DNA of 60,908 nucleotides, taken from NCBI GenBank assembly GCA_002350845.1, contig DEFL01000020.1, positions 21,449 through 82,356 on the forward strand. The letters run 5' to 3'. Below are positions 16,399-25,641 of this stretch, one piece after another; within the stretch, counting starts at the first letter, position 1; each line of letters begins with the position of its first letter. The notes under the pieces are model-generated. The model was not told where the DNA came from. It worked only from the letters and a program-made list of their open reading frames with translations, and did not search any database. Source of the stretch: Christensenella sp. UBA2853 (GTDB lineage Bacteria; Bacillota; Clostridia; Christensenellales; Aristaeellaceae). The translations under genes were made by a program, and so were the position numbers.

Positions 16399-17541
16399 TC
16401 AGGAGGGGAGATCCGCGGCGTCGAGCCGTGCGCGCTTGAGCAGGCGGGTGCTGGACGCATTGTAAATATTGATTTTTTCCGGCGGGATATGCACGTACAG
16501 CTGCTGGTTGATTTTGTAGTGGACCAGGCCCAGCTGCTTGGCGAGGAAATCGCTCTTTCCTGCCTGCAGGGAGACCAGCGTTTCGGAGCCGGCGGGCTGG
16601 TTGGCATAGACCGTGACCGGCAGGCAGCCGGGGGTTTCCTTTGTCTCAATGCGGATCTGCTCGGGACGCACGGCGACCACGACCGGGAACTCGCCGTCGG
16701 GCACCGTTTCGTCTGTCATGTCTTCCTTCGGGAAGAGATGTTCGCCCAGCGGGCTTCTGACCCGAAGGCCGCCGCTTTCCATCTCAGCCCGGCCTTCCAG
16801 GAAATTGATTCTGGGATTGCCGATAAAGTCTGCCGCCTGCAGGTCCGTGGGGTTCATGTAGAGCTCGACGGGCGTGGAGACCTGGCTCAGCTCACCGGCC
16901 TTGAACAGCGCGATGCGCGTGGACATGGTAAGCGCTTCGACCTGATCGTGGGTCACATAGATGATGGTGGTGCCCAGGTCCCTGTGAAGGCGGAGGAGCT
17001 CAGAGCGCATGTCAATGCGCAGGCGGGCATCTAGGTTGGACAGCGGTTCATCCAGAAGCAGCAGTCTGGGATTGGAAGCCACGGCGCGGGCAATGGCGAC
17101 GCGCTGCTGCTGTCCGCCGGAGAGCTCATTGGGATAGCGGCCCTCAAACTCGTCAATGCGCATCATTTTCAGCGCGTCCTTGACGCGCCGGGTGACCTCT
17201 GCCTTGGGCAGTTTCTGAATCTTCAGGCCAAAGGCGATGTTCTCAAAGACCGTCATGTGCGGCCAGAGAGCGTAGGACTGGAAAACGAGGTTCAGTCCGC
17301 GCTTGCTCGGCTCGAGATAGAACGCCTTTTCCGCATTGATGGCTTCCTTCCCGTCGATGAGCATGACGCCGCCCTGCGGGCGCTCAAGACCGGAAATGAC
17401 GCGCAGCGTGGTGGTCTTGCCGCAGCCGGACGGTCCCAGCAGGGTCATGAAATCCCCGTCTTCAATGGTCAGCGTCAGATCCTTGAGCACATGGTTGTCG
17501 CCGTAGTATTTGTTGATGTTGATCAGTTCAATTCTGCTCAT
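16399..17541 (-). CDS. ABC transporter ATP-binding protein, PotA/FbpC/UgpC type
   Basis: 380 residues. Nucleotide-binding domain: Walker A GPSGCGKTT (about 37-45), signature LSGGQQQRVAIARAV (about 140), Walker B LLLLDEPLSNLDA (about 160) and switch His in YVTHDQVEA. Residues after about 240 form the beta-rich TOBE domain typical of importers for sugars, polyamines or iron. It lies 38 bases downstream of the double permease gene and powers that importer at the inner face of the membrane. Confidence 0.92.
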   Translation of the reverse strand: MSRIELININKYYGDNHVLKDLTLTIEDGDFMTLLGPSGCGKTTTLRVISGLERPQGGVMLIDGKEAINAEKAFYLEPSKRGLNLVFQSYALWPHMTVFENIAFGLKIQKLPKAEVTRRVKDALKMMRIDEFEGRYPNELSGGQQQRVAIARAVASNPRLLLLDEPLSNLDARLRIDMRSELLRLHRDLGTTIIYVTHDQVEALTMSTRIALFKAGELSQVSTPVELYMNPTDLQAADFIGNPRINFLEGRAEMESGGLRVRSPLGEHLFPKEDMTDETVPDGEFPVVVAVRPEQIRIETKETPGCLPVTVYANQPAGSETLVSLQAGKSDFLAKQLGLVHYKINQQLYVHIPPEKINIYNASSTRLLKRARLDAADLPS

Positions 17542-17579
17542 CGTCCGTCGTCCTCTCTCTCATGATGCGGGGAATGGGG

Positions 17580-19400
17580 TTACCAGCTCTTTCCGATGTC
17601 CGCACCGAAACGGTTGGCAATGATATAGCATAAAAGGATAAACGCGAGCACGCAGACCGAAATGGCGTCCGCCATCTGGTTGTAGCCCTCCTGGGAGTAG
17701 GTGAAGGCCAGGTAGGACATGGTCTGCGTCTTTTTGTCCATCATGATGATGATCAGGTCGAGTTCCTTGGCAATGGAGATAAAGGTGAGCATGAAGCCGG
17801 ACACGAAGCCGTTCTTGGCAAGCGGCAGCACAATCCTGCGCATGCGCTGCCAGAAGGACGCGCCGTTGATGGTGGCCGCCTCTTCCAGCTCTGTGGAAAT
17901 CTGCATCATGTTGGCGGTGCCGGAGCGGCTGGCAAATGGGAAATGCTTGACAACGCTCGTGAGCACGATCAGCGTGAAGGTTCCGTACAGCGAAGGGATC
18001 AGACCGCCCAGATGCGGGCGGGAGAACATGGCGAAATACATGGTGGAGAATGCCACGCCGCTCATGAGGTAGGGGATGAAAACGAGCTGCTCGGTCAGGG
18101 AACCGTACCACTTGCCGCGGCCGCGGGTGGAGATATAGCCCAGAAACTGTCCGCACAGCGCGGTGATCAGGGAGCCGATGAAGGTCAGGCGGACCGTGTT
18201 CCAGAGGCTCCGGCCAAACTCCTCATTCTGGAAAATGCCGGGATAGCTGGTGTATTTCTGGGCCTGGTCGACCGTGCCGATCCAGTTGTAGAGCGTCAGG
18301 TTTTCGGGTCCGTATCCGTTGCCGGTGGTGACCTGGAAGGTCTCCATGACCAGGACAAACATGGGCATGACCATGGCGAGGATAAGGAAGAGGACCAGGA
18401 ACGCCATGAGCGGCTTTTTGGCCTTGCCCAGCTTCATATCCGTGGTGCGTCCGCCCTTGCCGCCGATGGTGGCATAGGATTTGCGCACGCCGATGATGCG
18501 CTGGTTGGAGAAGATAATCAGCGCGGCGAGCCCGATGAGCACCAGGCTCATGGCATACCCGACATTCCGGGGACCGTCGCTGATAAATACTTTCATCTTG
18601 GTAGCCAGGGTATAGTAGCCGATGCGGTTGCCGAGGTTGGCGGCCACACCGTAGGTGCCGATGGATTTGGACAGCGTCATGATAATGGAGGACAGGATGC
18701 TGGGCAGCACCAGGGGCAGGGTGATGGACTTGAGGATCTGGGGCTTGGTGGCGCCGCAGATTTCACCCATCTCCTCCAATTCAGAGTTGATGGAGCGGAG
18801 GGCTGAAGAGACATTAATATAGGAAAACGCGTAATAGTGCAGGGACATGCAAAGCACAATGGCGATGGGCCCGTACGCGAGCCAGTCCGGGATCTGCATG
18901 CCAAGGCCCGCCAGAAAGCCCAGGGCGCCGGAGCGCTCATTGCGGAACACGGCCAGCCAGGACAGGGCCTTGCACCAGGAGGGGATCATGTAGGGGATGA
19001 CCACCAGCATGCCCAGGAGTTTCTTGCCCGGAATATCCGACCGCACAATGAGCCAGCCCAGGATGGAGCCCAGAGGCACGGACACGAGCACGGTGAACAG
19101 GCCCACGATCAGGGAGTTTTTCAGGGGATCCCACAGCGTGGACTGGGACATATTGCTTAAAAGGATATAGCGCCAGTAGTACAGCGTAAAATCCCCGGGC
19201 TTGCCGCCGATGCGCCGGATTTCCGACTTCGCCGCGGTGAAGGTGGAAGCCACCATCTGCAGGAGCGGAATGACGATCAGGCAGAAGAGAATGATCAGGC
19301 TGAAAAAAACGATCATGTTAAAGGGGTTCCTGACCACATTCAGGAACTGATTCTTCAGCCTTTCCTTCGTTATGGGATATCGTATCTTTCCCCGTTTCAC
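17580..19400 (-). CDS. Fused double ABC permease, FbpB/AfuB type
   Basis: 606 residues from a GTG (VKRGKIRYPITKERLK) with AAGGGG nine bases upstream. Longer in-frame starts are ruled out because the promoter -10 TATAAT overlaps the upstream ATG. The protein contains two full permease domains in one chain, about 12 helices, each with an EAA loop: EEMGEICGATKPQILKSITL near 245 and EEAATINGASFWQRM near 525. Such fusions are typical of FbpB, AfuB and phosphonate PhnU/V-like systems. It forms the channel for the importer with the next two genes. The promoter carries a LacI-type operator, linking its expression to the HAD operon. Confidence 0.9.
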   Translation of the reverse strand: MKRGKIRYPITKERLKNQFLNVVRNPFNMIVFFSLIILFCLIVIPLLQMVASTFTAAKSEIRRIGGKPGDFTLYYWRYILLSNMSQSTLWDPLKNSLIVGLFTVLVSVPLGSILGWLIVRSDIPGKKLLGMLVVIPYMIPSWCKALSWLAVFRNERSGALGFLAGLGMQIPDWLAYGPIAIVLCMSLHYYAFSYINVSSALRSINSELEEMGEICGATKPQILKSITLPLVLPSILSSIIMTLSKSIGTYGVAANLGNRIGYYTLATKMKVFISDGPRNVGYAMSLVLIGLAALIIFSNQRIIGVRKSYATIGGKGGRTTDMKLGKAKKPLMAFLVLFLILAMVMPMFVLVMETFQVTTGNGYGPENLTLYNWIGTVDQAQKYTSYPGIFQNEEFGRSLWNTVRLTFIGSLITALCGQFLGYISTRGRGKWYGSLTEQLVFIPYLMSGVAFSTMYFAMFSRPHLGGLIPSLYGTFTLIVLTSVVKHFPFASRSGTANMMQISTELEEAATINGASFWQRMRRIVLPLAKNGFVSGFMLTFISIAKELDLIIIMMDKKTQTMSYLAFTYSQEGYNQMADAISVCVLAFILLCYIIANRFGADIGKSW

Positions 19401-19449
19401 GTGGATTCGCCCCTTTTTCCGGACTGTGAAAAATATGGTGATGTACTTT

Positions 19450-19463
19450 CGCACACGTTTTCG
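19450..19463. promoter_or_regulatory. LacI-family operator, site C (transporter operon)
   Basis: CGCACACGTTTTCG differs from site A by one base, and the flank GTAC is also shared. It lies between the predicted transcription start and the permease GTG. Confidence 0.7.
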
Positions 19464-19476
19464 TACTTTTTTTGAC

Positions 19477-19505
19477 ATTATAACAAATCCGTTGGTTATC
19501 GTCAA
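19477..19505 (-). promoter_or_regulatory. Promoter of the transporter/HAD operon
   Basis: Minus-strand TTGACG (19505-19500), a 17-base spacer and a perfect TATAAT (19482-19477). Confidence 0.8.
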
Positions 19506-19576
19506 CGAACCGCAGCAGAAGTTTTTCCTGATCCGGGCCCAAAAAACGGAAAATGCGAAGCGCGCAGAGCGCCGGA

Positions 19577-19605
19577 TTGCCGGGGTATGGGCAGCATGCT
19601 ATAAT
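19577..19605 (+). promoter_or_regulatory. Promoter of the AraC-family gene
   Basis: TTGCCG (19577-19582), a 17-base spacer and TATAAT (19600-19605) preceded by TGC as an extended -10. Confidence 0.7.
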
Positions 19606-19698
19606 CTGGACAGAAAAGAAAACGCAATTCCAGGAAGAAGCTGGAAATAGCCGGTCCCGGGAGACAGGGAAGAGGCGGGCGAAGGGAGCGAACAGTGT

Positions 19699-21873
19699 AT
19701 GCGCAGGTCTTCTGTGCTGCTCAAATGGGTCATCACCTATATGCTGATTATCATGATTCCGCTGGGCTGTTTTGCCTACGGCATCATACATTCGACCGCT
19801 GTGGTCCGTGAGCAGGTCGCCCTTTCCAACCGTCAGACGCTCTCTTCGCTCTCGGAGAGGACGGACCGGCTTCTGAGCCGCATGTCTTCCATGCTGTTCT
19901 ATGTGGCCTCCCAGACTTCCCTGGCAGATTTTGCGCAGGCTTTGACGCTCGAGCAGGCCATGCACAGCGGCAGTGACCTTCAGAAGGCGATCCGGTCCTG
20001 GCAGCAGAGTGTGGAAACGGACATCAGTGTGCTGCTGTATCATGAACGGTACCAGTACCTGCTCTCCCCGGAGTGCGGCACCGCGCTGTCCGTGGCGGAT
20101 CTTGTGATGTCAGGGTTTGACCATTTTGAGGCAGGCCCGTGGAACAACGAGATCAGCCGGAGTTATCCGCTGCCTGAGTATATGATCCGCCAGGGGTTCC
20201 GCTGGAACGACTACCGGAAGTGCTTCGTGTACGCGCTGTCTTTCCGGGGACATCGGTCGCCCGTGAATATCTTTATCTCTGTGCCGGTCGACGAACTGGA
20301 CCTGATGGACATCGATCAGAGAATTCTGCTGATTCTGTCCGGAGACGGCAGCATCCGGTACTCAACCGATGAGGATGTGTTCCCGGCCGGGGATATCGTG
20401 GAAGTGAAGGACGGGCATGTACGGCGGGAAACAGAGGACTATATTTCGGAAGCGATGGAGATCAACCGCTCCGACCTGCAGCTGATCCTTCTGTCAGATG
20501 CATCCCAGTACTGGGGCCCGCTGAGGAAAATGGTCCGCATCATCGGCGCGCTCTTTGTCCTGTCCCTGATCCTGTCGGTGATCCTGACAGTGGCGTTTGT
20601 CCAGCACAGCTATGCGCCGGTCAGAAAGCTGATGGCCCTGACAGACGCCGGGAAAACGAAGCAGGACGAGTTTGTCCATATTGAAAAATCGATCCGCCTG
20701 CTCAAGGACAACGTGTCCTCCATGCAGTCCACGCTCCAGGTGCAGTCCCGCCAGCTGAGGGCTTCCTACCTTCTCTCGGTGCTCAAGGGAAAACAGACGG
20801 CGCTGTCGGACCATGAATTCATGACCTATTTTGACCTGCCGGAGAGCAATGTTTCCTGGATGATGATTCTTTTGAGCGTTTCCGAGCTCGGCGTGGAGGA
20901 GCAGTTCGACGACTATCTGGCGGAGAATGACACGATGTTTTCTCTGACCATGGCGGTCGAAAAACTGCTGGGCGGGTACCGGCACGACTGGATCGAGGAC
21001 GGACGTCTCGCGGTCTGCATCCTTCAGCTGGAGGAAGGGAAGGAATGGGACGCGGAGCGATTTGCGGCGCAGTTCCGGGAGCTGACCGCGAGCATGAATG
21101 TGCGCGCGGTTCTGGGAAGGCCGGTCAAAGCGTTCCGTGAACTGAGTCAGGAATATTTTGACGCCACCAATGCGATGATTTATCTGCAGACTGTCAGTGA
21201 AAGCGGCCTGATGCCTCTCACGGAATACCGCGCCATGATGAGCAATCCGAGTGTCATGAAGGAGAGCCGCTGGCAGAAGCTCCTGGAGGACATTCAGTCG
21301 GGGGATACGGAACGGACAGCCGATGACGTGAAGGAAATCTTCGGCGGGCACCGGATCAGGAATGCCAGGATTCCGGTGCTCAAGATGCAGCTGGCCGGAC
21401 GTCTCAATGAGATCATGACGCTCTACTGTGAGAACAATCCGGCGCAGGATGTGGCGCAGACCTTCTTCCCGGGCATGGAAGCGTTCCTCAGGGCACAGAA
21501 TCTGGAGGAAATGCAGAAGAGCTTCCAGGCGCTCTCTGTCATGACCGCCCGGGGCATTGACCGGAGCGACACGATGGTCGACCAGGTCTGTGCCTATGTC
21601 CAGGAGCATTATGCAGACCCGGACCTGAACATCTCCTATCTTGCCGAGGTCTTCCACAGAAATCCGCAGACCCTTTCCAGACTCTTCCGTGCCCAGAAGG
21701 GGCAGGGACTTTTGGACTATATCAGCATGGTGCGGGTGGACAGGGCCAGGGAACTGATCCGAACCGGGGACGCCTCCCTGGAAAAGATCGCCGGCATGGT
21801 CGGGTTTACGAATGTCAGGACGTTCCGGCGGGCGTTTGTGAAGCAGTACGGCATGCTGCCCAGTGAGATGTGA
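19699..21873 (+). CDS. Membrane-bound AraC-family sensor-regulator
   Basis: 724 residues. A first transmembrane helix (about 8-30) and a second (about 277-300) enclose an extracytoplasmic sensor of about 245 residues. A cytoplasmic region follows, with the last 100 residues forming the double AraC helix-turn-helix (DLNISYLAEVFHRNPQTLSRLFR and ASLEKIAGMVGFTNVRTFRRAFVKQYG). This one-component design is common next to LplABC importers in Firmicutes, where it activates the importer in response to external oligosaccharides. The importer genes follow directly at 22095. The start is supported by GGGAG ten bases upstream. Confidence 0.88.
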   Translation: MRRSSVLLKWVITYMLIIMIPLGCFAYGIIHSTAVVREQVALSNRQTLSSLSERTDRLLSRMSSMLFYVASQTSLADFAQALTLEQAMHSGSDLQKAIRSWQQSVETDISVLLYHERYQYLLSPECGTALSVADLVMSGFDHFEAGPWNNEISRSYPLPEYMIRQGFRWNDYRKCFVYALSFRGHRSPVNIFISVPVDELDLMDIDQRILLILSGDGSIRYSTDEDVFPAGDIVEVKDGHVRRETEDYISEAMEINRSDLQLILLSDASQYWGPLRKMVRIIGALFVLSLILSVILTVAFVQHSYAPVRKLMALTDAGKTKQDEFVHIEKSIRLLKDNVSSMQSTLQVQSRQLRASYLLSVLKGKQTALSDHEFMTYFDLPESNVSWMMILLSVSELGVEEQFDDYLAENDTMFSLTMAVEKLLGGYRHDWIEDGRLAVCILQLEEGKEWDAERFAAQFRELTASMNVRAVLGRPVKAFRELSQEYFDATNAMIYLQTVSESGLMPLTEYRAMMSNPSVMKESRWQKLLEDIQSGDTERTADDVKEIFGGHRIRNARIPVLKMQLAGRLNEIMTLYCENNPAQDVAQTFFPGMEAFLRAQNLEEMQKSFQALSVMTARGIDRSDTMVDQVCAYVQEHYADPDLNISYLAEVFHRNPQTLSRLFRAQKGQGLLDYISMVRVDRARELIRTGDASLEKIAGMVGFTNVRTFRRAFVKQYGMLPSEM

Positions 21874-21941
21874 TCCTCTTTTTTCGGGTGGTTCCCGAAG
21901 CCGCGCAGGGCAGGCGCGCGGGCTTGAAAAAATGAATTTTG

Positions 21942-22006
21942 GGGTCAAAAAGGACAAAATCGGAAAAAATCGGATCGGTTTTTCCGGGATTGTCCTTTTT
22001 TGACCC
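21942..22006 (+). terminator. Very long imperfect hairpin between regulator and importer
   Basis: GGGTCAAAAAGGACA and TGTCC-TTTTTTGACCC pair, and the stem continues with TCGGAAAAA / TTTTTCCG. The 65-base element ends in TATCTTTTTG. It probably ends the regulator transcript; the inner U-tract could also let it act as an attenuator. Confidence 0.65.
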
Positions 22007-22094
22007 TATCTTTTTGTGTGCAATATGGCAAAATAATGGCAGAAAAGCGCCAAGCGGGGCGTAAAAATCAATACAGACAGAAAGGTGTGTTCTT

Positions 22095-23708
22095 ATGAGG
22101 AAACTGCTGTGTGTTCTCATCGTGTGCTGCCTGATGTTCGGAACTGCGTATGCCGCAGAGCTGAATGCCCCGGGCACGCTGCCGATCAGCTCGGAAACGA
22201 TTCACTTCACCATCGGCGTTCCGAACCTCGGCACAGTGGAGGACTGGGAAACGAATGAACAGACGCTGAAACTGGAAAAGGACCTGAACGTGGACCTGGA
22301 TTTCGTGCTCCTTCCCAATGACAAGAATGAGCGCATCCAGAAACTGGAACTGATGTTCATGGCCGGCGGGGATGATCTGCCCGACATCATCATGGGTGAC
22401 AACGGCGATCTTTCCAATATTGTCCGCTACGGCGAGATGGGCATGATTCTCCCGACTACCGAATACTATAAGAATGAAGCGTACTGGACCACCGACACCC
22501 TGACTGAGGGCGGCATGACACTCGAGGACGAGCTGCGCTATGTCACCTGCTATGACGGCGAGATCTACGGTGTGATGCAGTACAACGGTTCCCCCAACAA
22601 CTGCTATTCCGAGAGCCGCGTGATGGTCTATGAGCCGTGGCTGAAGCAGCTGGGAATGGAGAAACCGGTGACGACGGATGACTTCGCAGAGATGCTGCGC
22701 GCCTTCCGCGATAAGGATCCCAACGGAAACGGTGAAGCGGACGAAATCCCGCTGATGTCCTATAGTGACTATATCCAGAGAAACTTCATCCGCTTCCTGA
22801 TGAGTCCCTTCATCTATACACAGGAGAACTATTTCAACTGGAATGAGGGCACCATCGAGTTTGTCGCCAATACGCCCCAGTGGAAGGAAGGCCTCAAGTG
22901 GATCCATTCCCTGTATGAGGAAGGCCTGATCCTCCCGATGTCCTTCACGCAGGACCGCAATTCCTATACCGCCATCCTTTCTGAAGAACCTGAAAAGGTC
23001 GGCGCGTTTGCCATGTATTCTGCCAGCAACCTCGGCGCGACCGACGCCCGCCGTGCAGACTACATCTGCCTTGACCCGCTGCTCGGACCGGAAGGCGTGC
23101 GCAACGGTATCTATATGCCGCGTATTCCTACGATCCGCATGATGATCACCAAGAACTGCAAAGAGCCCGAGGCTGCATTCCGTCTGGGCGACTATCTGTG
23201 CTCCCAGGTCATGAGTCTCTGGACCCGCTACGGCGAGGAAAACGTGGACTGGTTCCCGGCAGCTGAGGATGCGAGCGGTGTCTATGAGGACTCGTTCGGA
23301 TACAAGGCATTCTTCACGGTGGTCACCTCCTGGGGTGTCCTGCAGAACAAGTGGTGGGGCGTGGATACGCCGTGCATCATTCTCGACAAGTGGTCCGCCG
23401 GCCAGGCCAAGAATGAGGCGGATATCTACAACCATACCTTCCCGATCGGCCGCTCCATGAAGAAGACCGTCGAGTATGCCAACAAGCACCCGATTACCGG
23501 TCTGGTGTTCACTGAGGAAGAACAGGAAGTCATCACCGAATACCAGGCAACCATCAATGACTATGTCCTTCAGTCCTTCTCCGAGTTTGTCACGGGCATC
23601 AAGAACGTGGATACAGACTGGGATGCCTATGTGGAAGAATTCAACCGCATGGGCCTGAGCGAGTACATGGGCGCTGTACAGAGCTGCTATGACAGAATGT
23701 ACAAGTAA
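22095..23708 (+). CDS. ABC transporter substrate-binding protein, LplA type
   Basis: 537 residues with AAAGGTG before the ATG. A signal peptide (LLCVLIVCCLMFGTAYA) lacks a standard lipobox. The mature protein is a large family-1 solute-binding protein (FMAGGDDLPDIIMGDN, DKDPNGNGEADEIPLMSY). The calcium-site-like DPNGNGEADE is usual in the LplA group. It captures an oligosaccharide outside the cell for the two permeases that follow. No ATPase gene is present, as usual for this class, which borrows a shared MsmX-like ATPase encoded elsewhere. Confidence 0.88.
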   Translation: MRKLLCVLIVCCLMFGTAYAAELNAPGTLPISSETIHFTIGVPNLGTVEDWETNEQTLKLEKDLNVDLDFVLLPNDKNERIQKLELMFMAGGDDLPDIIMGDNGDLSNIVRYGEMGMILPTTEYYKNEAYWTTDTLTEGGMTLEDELRYVTCYDGEIYGVMQYNGSPNNCYSESRVMVYEPWLKQLGMEKPVTTDDFAEMLRAFRDKDPNGNGEADEIPLMSYSDYIQRNFIRFLMSPFIYTQENYFNWNEGTIEFVANTPQWKEGLKWIHSLYEEGLILPMSFTQDRNSYTAILSEEPEKVGAFAMYSASNLGATDARRADYICLDPLLGPEGVRNGIYMPRIPTIRMMITKNCKEPEAAFRLGDYLCSQVMSLWTRYGEENVDWFPAAEDASGVYEDSFGYKAFFTVVTSWGVLQNKWWGVDTPCIILDKWSAGQAKNEADIYNHTFPIGRSMKKTVEYANKHPITGLVFTEEEQEVITEYQATINDYVLQSFSEFVTGIKNVDTDWDAYVEEFNRMGLSEYMGAVQSCYDRMYK

Positions 23709-23721
23709 GCAGTAAGCAGCC

Positions 23722-23753
23722 TGCCTCCTGTCCCTGCGTCCGGACAGGAGGCA
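23722..23753 (+). terminator. Intercistronic hairpin after the binding-protein gene
   Basis: A perfect 12-bp stem TGCCTCCTGTCC / GGACAGGAGGCA without a U-tract. Such stems usually stabilise the upstream message, giving more binding protein than permease. Confidence 0.6.
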
Positions 23754-23789
23754 GCTTCCGGTTAAAAAAAGAAAAGGCAGGGTGAGAGG

Positions 23790-24710
23790 ATGGGCGGCAG
23801 ATTCAGAAAAAAATACGGGCGGTACTGGCAGCTGTATGTCTTTCTTATCCTGCCCGTTATATACTTTGTCATCTTTCAGTACTGGCCGATGTTCGGCCTG
23901 CAGATCGCTTTCAAGAAGTTCTCCATTGCCAAGGGTGTATGGGGCAGTCCCTGGGTCGGACTGAAATACTTCAGGAAATTTCTGACGGCCTACCAGTTCA
24001 GAAACGTGCTGGTCAATACCCTGACACTTTCCTTTTATTCGCTGCTGGCTTCCTTCCCGTTCCCGATCCTGTTTGCGCTGGTCCTGAACGTGATTGAAAA
24101 GCCGCGGCTGAAAAAAACCATCCAGACGATTACCTATATGCCGCATTTTATCTCGGTTGTCGTGCTGGTGGGCATGATCATGCAGGTGTTCCATCCTCTG
24201 ATTGGTGTATACGGCTATGTCATGCGGACTCTGACAGGCAGCATGCCCAAAGACCTGTTTGCCGATCCGCAGGCGTTCCCGCACCTGTATGTGTGGTCCG
24301 GCGTGTGGCAGAACTTCGGGTACAACTCCATCATTTATATTGCGGCACTCACGAGCGTGCCCTCAGAACTCCATGAGGCGGCCGAAGTGGACGGCGCCTC
24401 CCGGTTCCAGAGAGTCCTGCATATTGATTTCCCGGCCCTGCTTCCGACCATCACCATTATGCTGATCCTGCGCATGGGGCATATCATGAGCATCGGCTTT
24501 GAAAAGACCTACCTGATGCAGAACAGCCTGAATCTCAGCAAAAGCGAGATTATTTCCACGTTTGTGTACAAGATCGGCCTGGGATCGGGCGCGAGCAATG
24601 ATTATTCCTATTCCACGGCCATCGGCATGTTCAACTCTGTGGTCAACCTGCTGCTGATCAGCGCGGTGAACTGGGTCTCGGGCAAAATCAGCGAGAACAG
24701 TCTGTGGTAA
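23790..24710 (+). CDS. ABC transporter permease, LplB type
   Basis: 306 residues with six hydrophobic helices. The family start is seen in YWQLYVFLILPVIYFVIFQYWPMFGLQIAFK, and the EAA loop reads ELHEAAEVDGASRFQRVLHIDFPAL near 192-216. It ends SENSLW, a common ending in this subfamily. It forms a heterodimer with the next gene and imports the sugar bound by the LplA-like protein. It lies 16 bases before the LplC-type gene. Confidence 0.9.
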   Translation: MGGRFRKKYGRYWQLYVFLILPVIYFVIFQYWPMFGLQIAFKKFSIAKGVWGSPWVGLKYFRKFLTAYQFRNVLVNTLTLSFYSLLASFPFPILFALVLNVIEKPRLKKTIQTITYMPHFISVVVLVGMIMQVFHPLIGVYGYVMRTLTGSMPKDLFADPQAFPHLYVWSGVWQNFGYNSIIYIAALTSVPSELHEAAEVDGASRFQRVLHIDFPALLPTITIMLILRMGHIMSIGFEKTYLMQNSLNLSKSEIISTFVYKIGLGSGASNDYSYSTAIGMFNSVVNLLLISAVNWVSGKISENSLW

Positions 24711-24726
24711 GGGGGAGGCGAGAAGG

Positions 24727-25635
24727 ATGACGAAAACGGTATCCGTGATGAAAGTCAAAAAATCGCGTGAAGATAAAATCTTCTACGCGGTCAGTTATAC
24801 CTTTGTGATTCTCCTGACGGTGATCGTGCTGTATCCCCTGATCCTGATTCTTTCCTGCTCCTTTTCTTCGGCCAATGCCGTGAGCACCGGGAAAGTCATC
24901 CTCTTTCCCGTGGACTGGAGCCTTGTGGGATATGAGACAGTCTTTAAGAACCCGAATGTCTGGACCGGCTATAAGAACACCCTCATCTATACGGTGCTGG
25001 GCACCCTGGTCAACGTGTGCATGACTCTGATCTGTGCCTATCCGCTGGCCAGAAAGAAACTGCCGCACAAGGGAATCTTTACGTTCTTTATTACCTTTAC
25101 CATGCTGTTCAACGGCGGCCTGATTCCGTCCTACCTGGTGATGCGTGACCTGAAAATCCTCAACAGTCTCTGGGTCATGATCCTGCCGGGGGCCATCGGG
25201 GTCACACAGATGATTGTCGCGCGCACATTCTTCGTCAATACCATCCCGGAGGAACTGCTTGAGGCAACGCAGATTGACGGGTGCGATGATTTCGGTTTCT
25301 TCTTCCGGTTTGTGCTGCCGCTGTCCAAGGCGGTCATTGCCGTGATTGCCATGCAGTATGCCATTGTCCACTGGAATTCCTATTTCAACGCGTTTATTTA
25401 TCTCTCCGACAGCAAAAAGTACCCGCTCCAGATCTTCCTCAGGGAAATCCTGGTGATGAGCAATATTGACGTCAGCGATATTGCTGATCCGGATACGGCC
25501 ATTGCCATGCAGGGAATGGCCGACCTGCTGAAGTATTCACTGATTGTGGTGGCGACCGCCCCGATTCTCTGTGTGTATCCCTTCATACAGAAGTATTTCG
25601 TCAAGGGTGTCATGATGGGTTCCCTGAAAGGATGA
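24727..25635 (+). CDS. ABC transporter permease, LplC/YtcP type
   Basis: 302 residues with six hydrophobic helices. The EAA loop is EELLEATQIDGCDDFGFFFRFVLPL near 176-200, and the C-terminus FIQKYFVKGVMMGSLKG is diagnostic of the YtcP/LplC branch. GGGAGG precedes the gene. It partners with the LplB-type permease. Confidence 0.9.
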   Translation: MTKTVSVMKVKKSREDKIFYAVSYTFVILLTVIVLYPLILILSCSFSSANAVSTGKVILFPVDWSLVGYETVFKNPNVWTGYKNTLIYTVLGTLVNVCMTLICAYPLARKKLPHKGIFTFFITFTMLFNGGLIPSYLVMRDLKILNSLWVMILPGAIGVTQMIVARTFFVNTIPEELLEATQIDGCDDFGFFFRFVLPLSKAVIAVIAMQYAIVHWNSYFNAFIYLSDSKKYPLQIFLREILVMSNIDVSDIADPDTAIAMQGMADLLKYSLIVVATAPILCVYPFIQKYFVKGVMMGSLKG

Positions 25636-25641
25636 TGGTTT

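Noticed and set aside
15123..19400. Calling the importer an iron(III) transporter
   Set aside because: The protein class fits, but linked HAD, mutase-like and kinase genes under the same operator point to an organic phosphorus compound; neither ligand is proved.
22068..24284. Long minus-strand reading frame of 738 codons opposite the binding-protein and permease genes
   Set aside because: It is rich in His, Gln and Arg with no family motif and is antisense to well-supported genes; GC-rich codon use creates such shadows.
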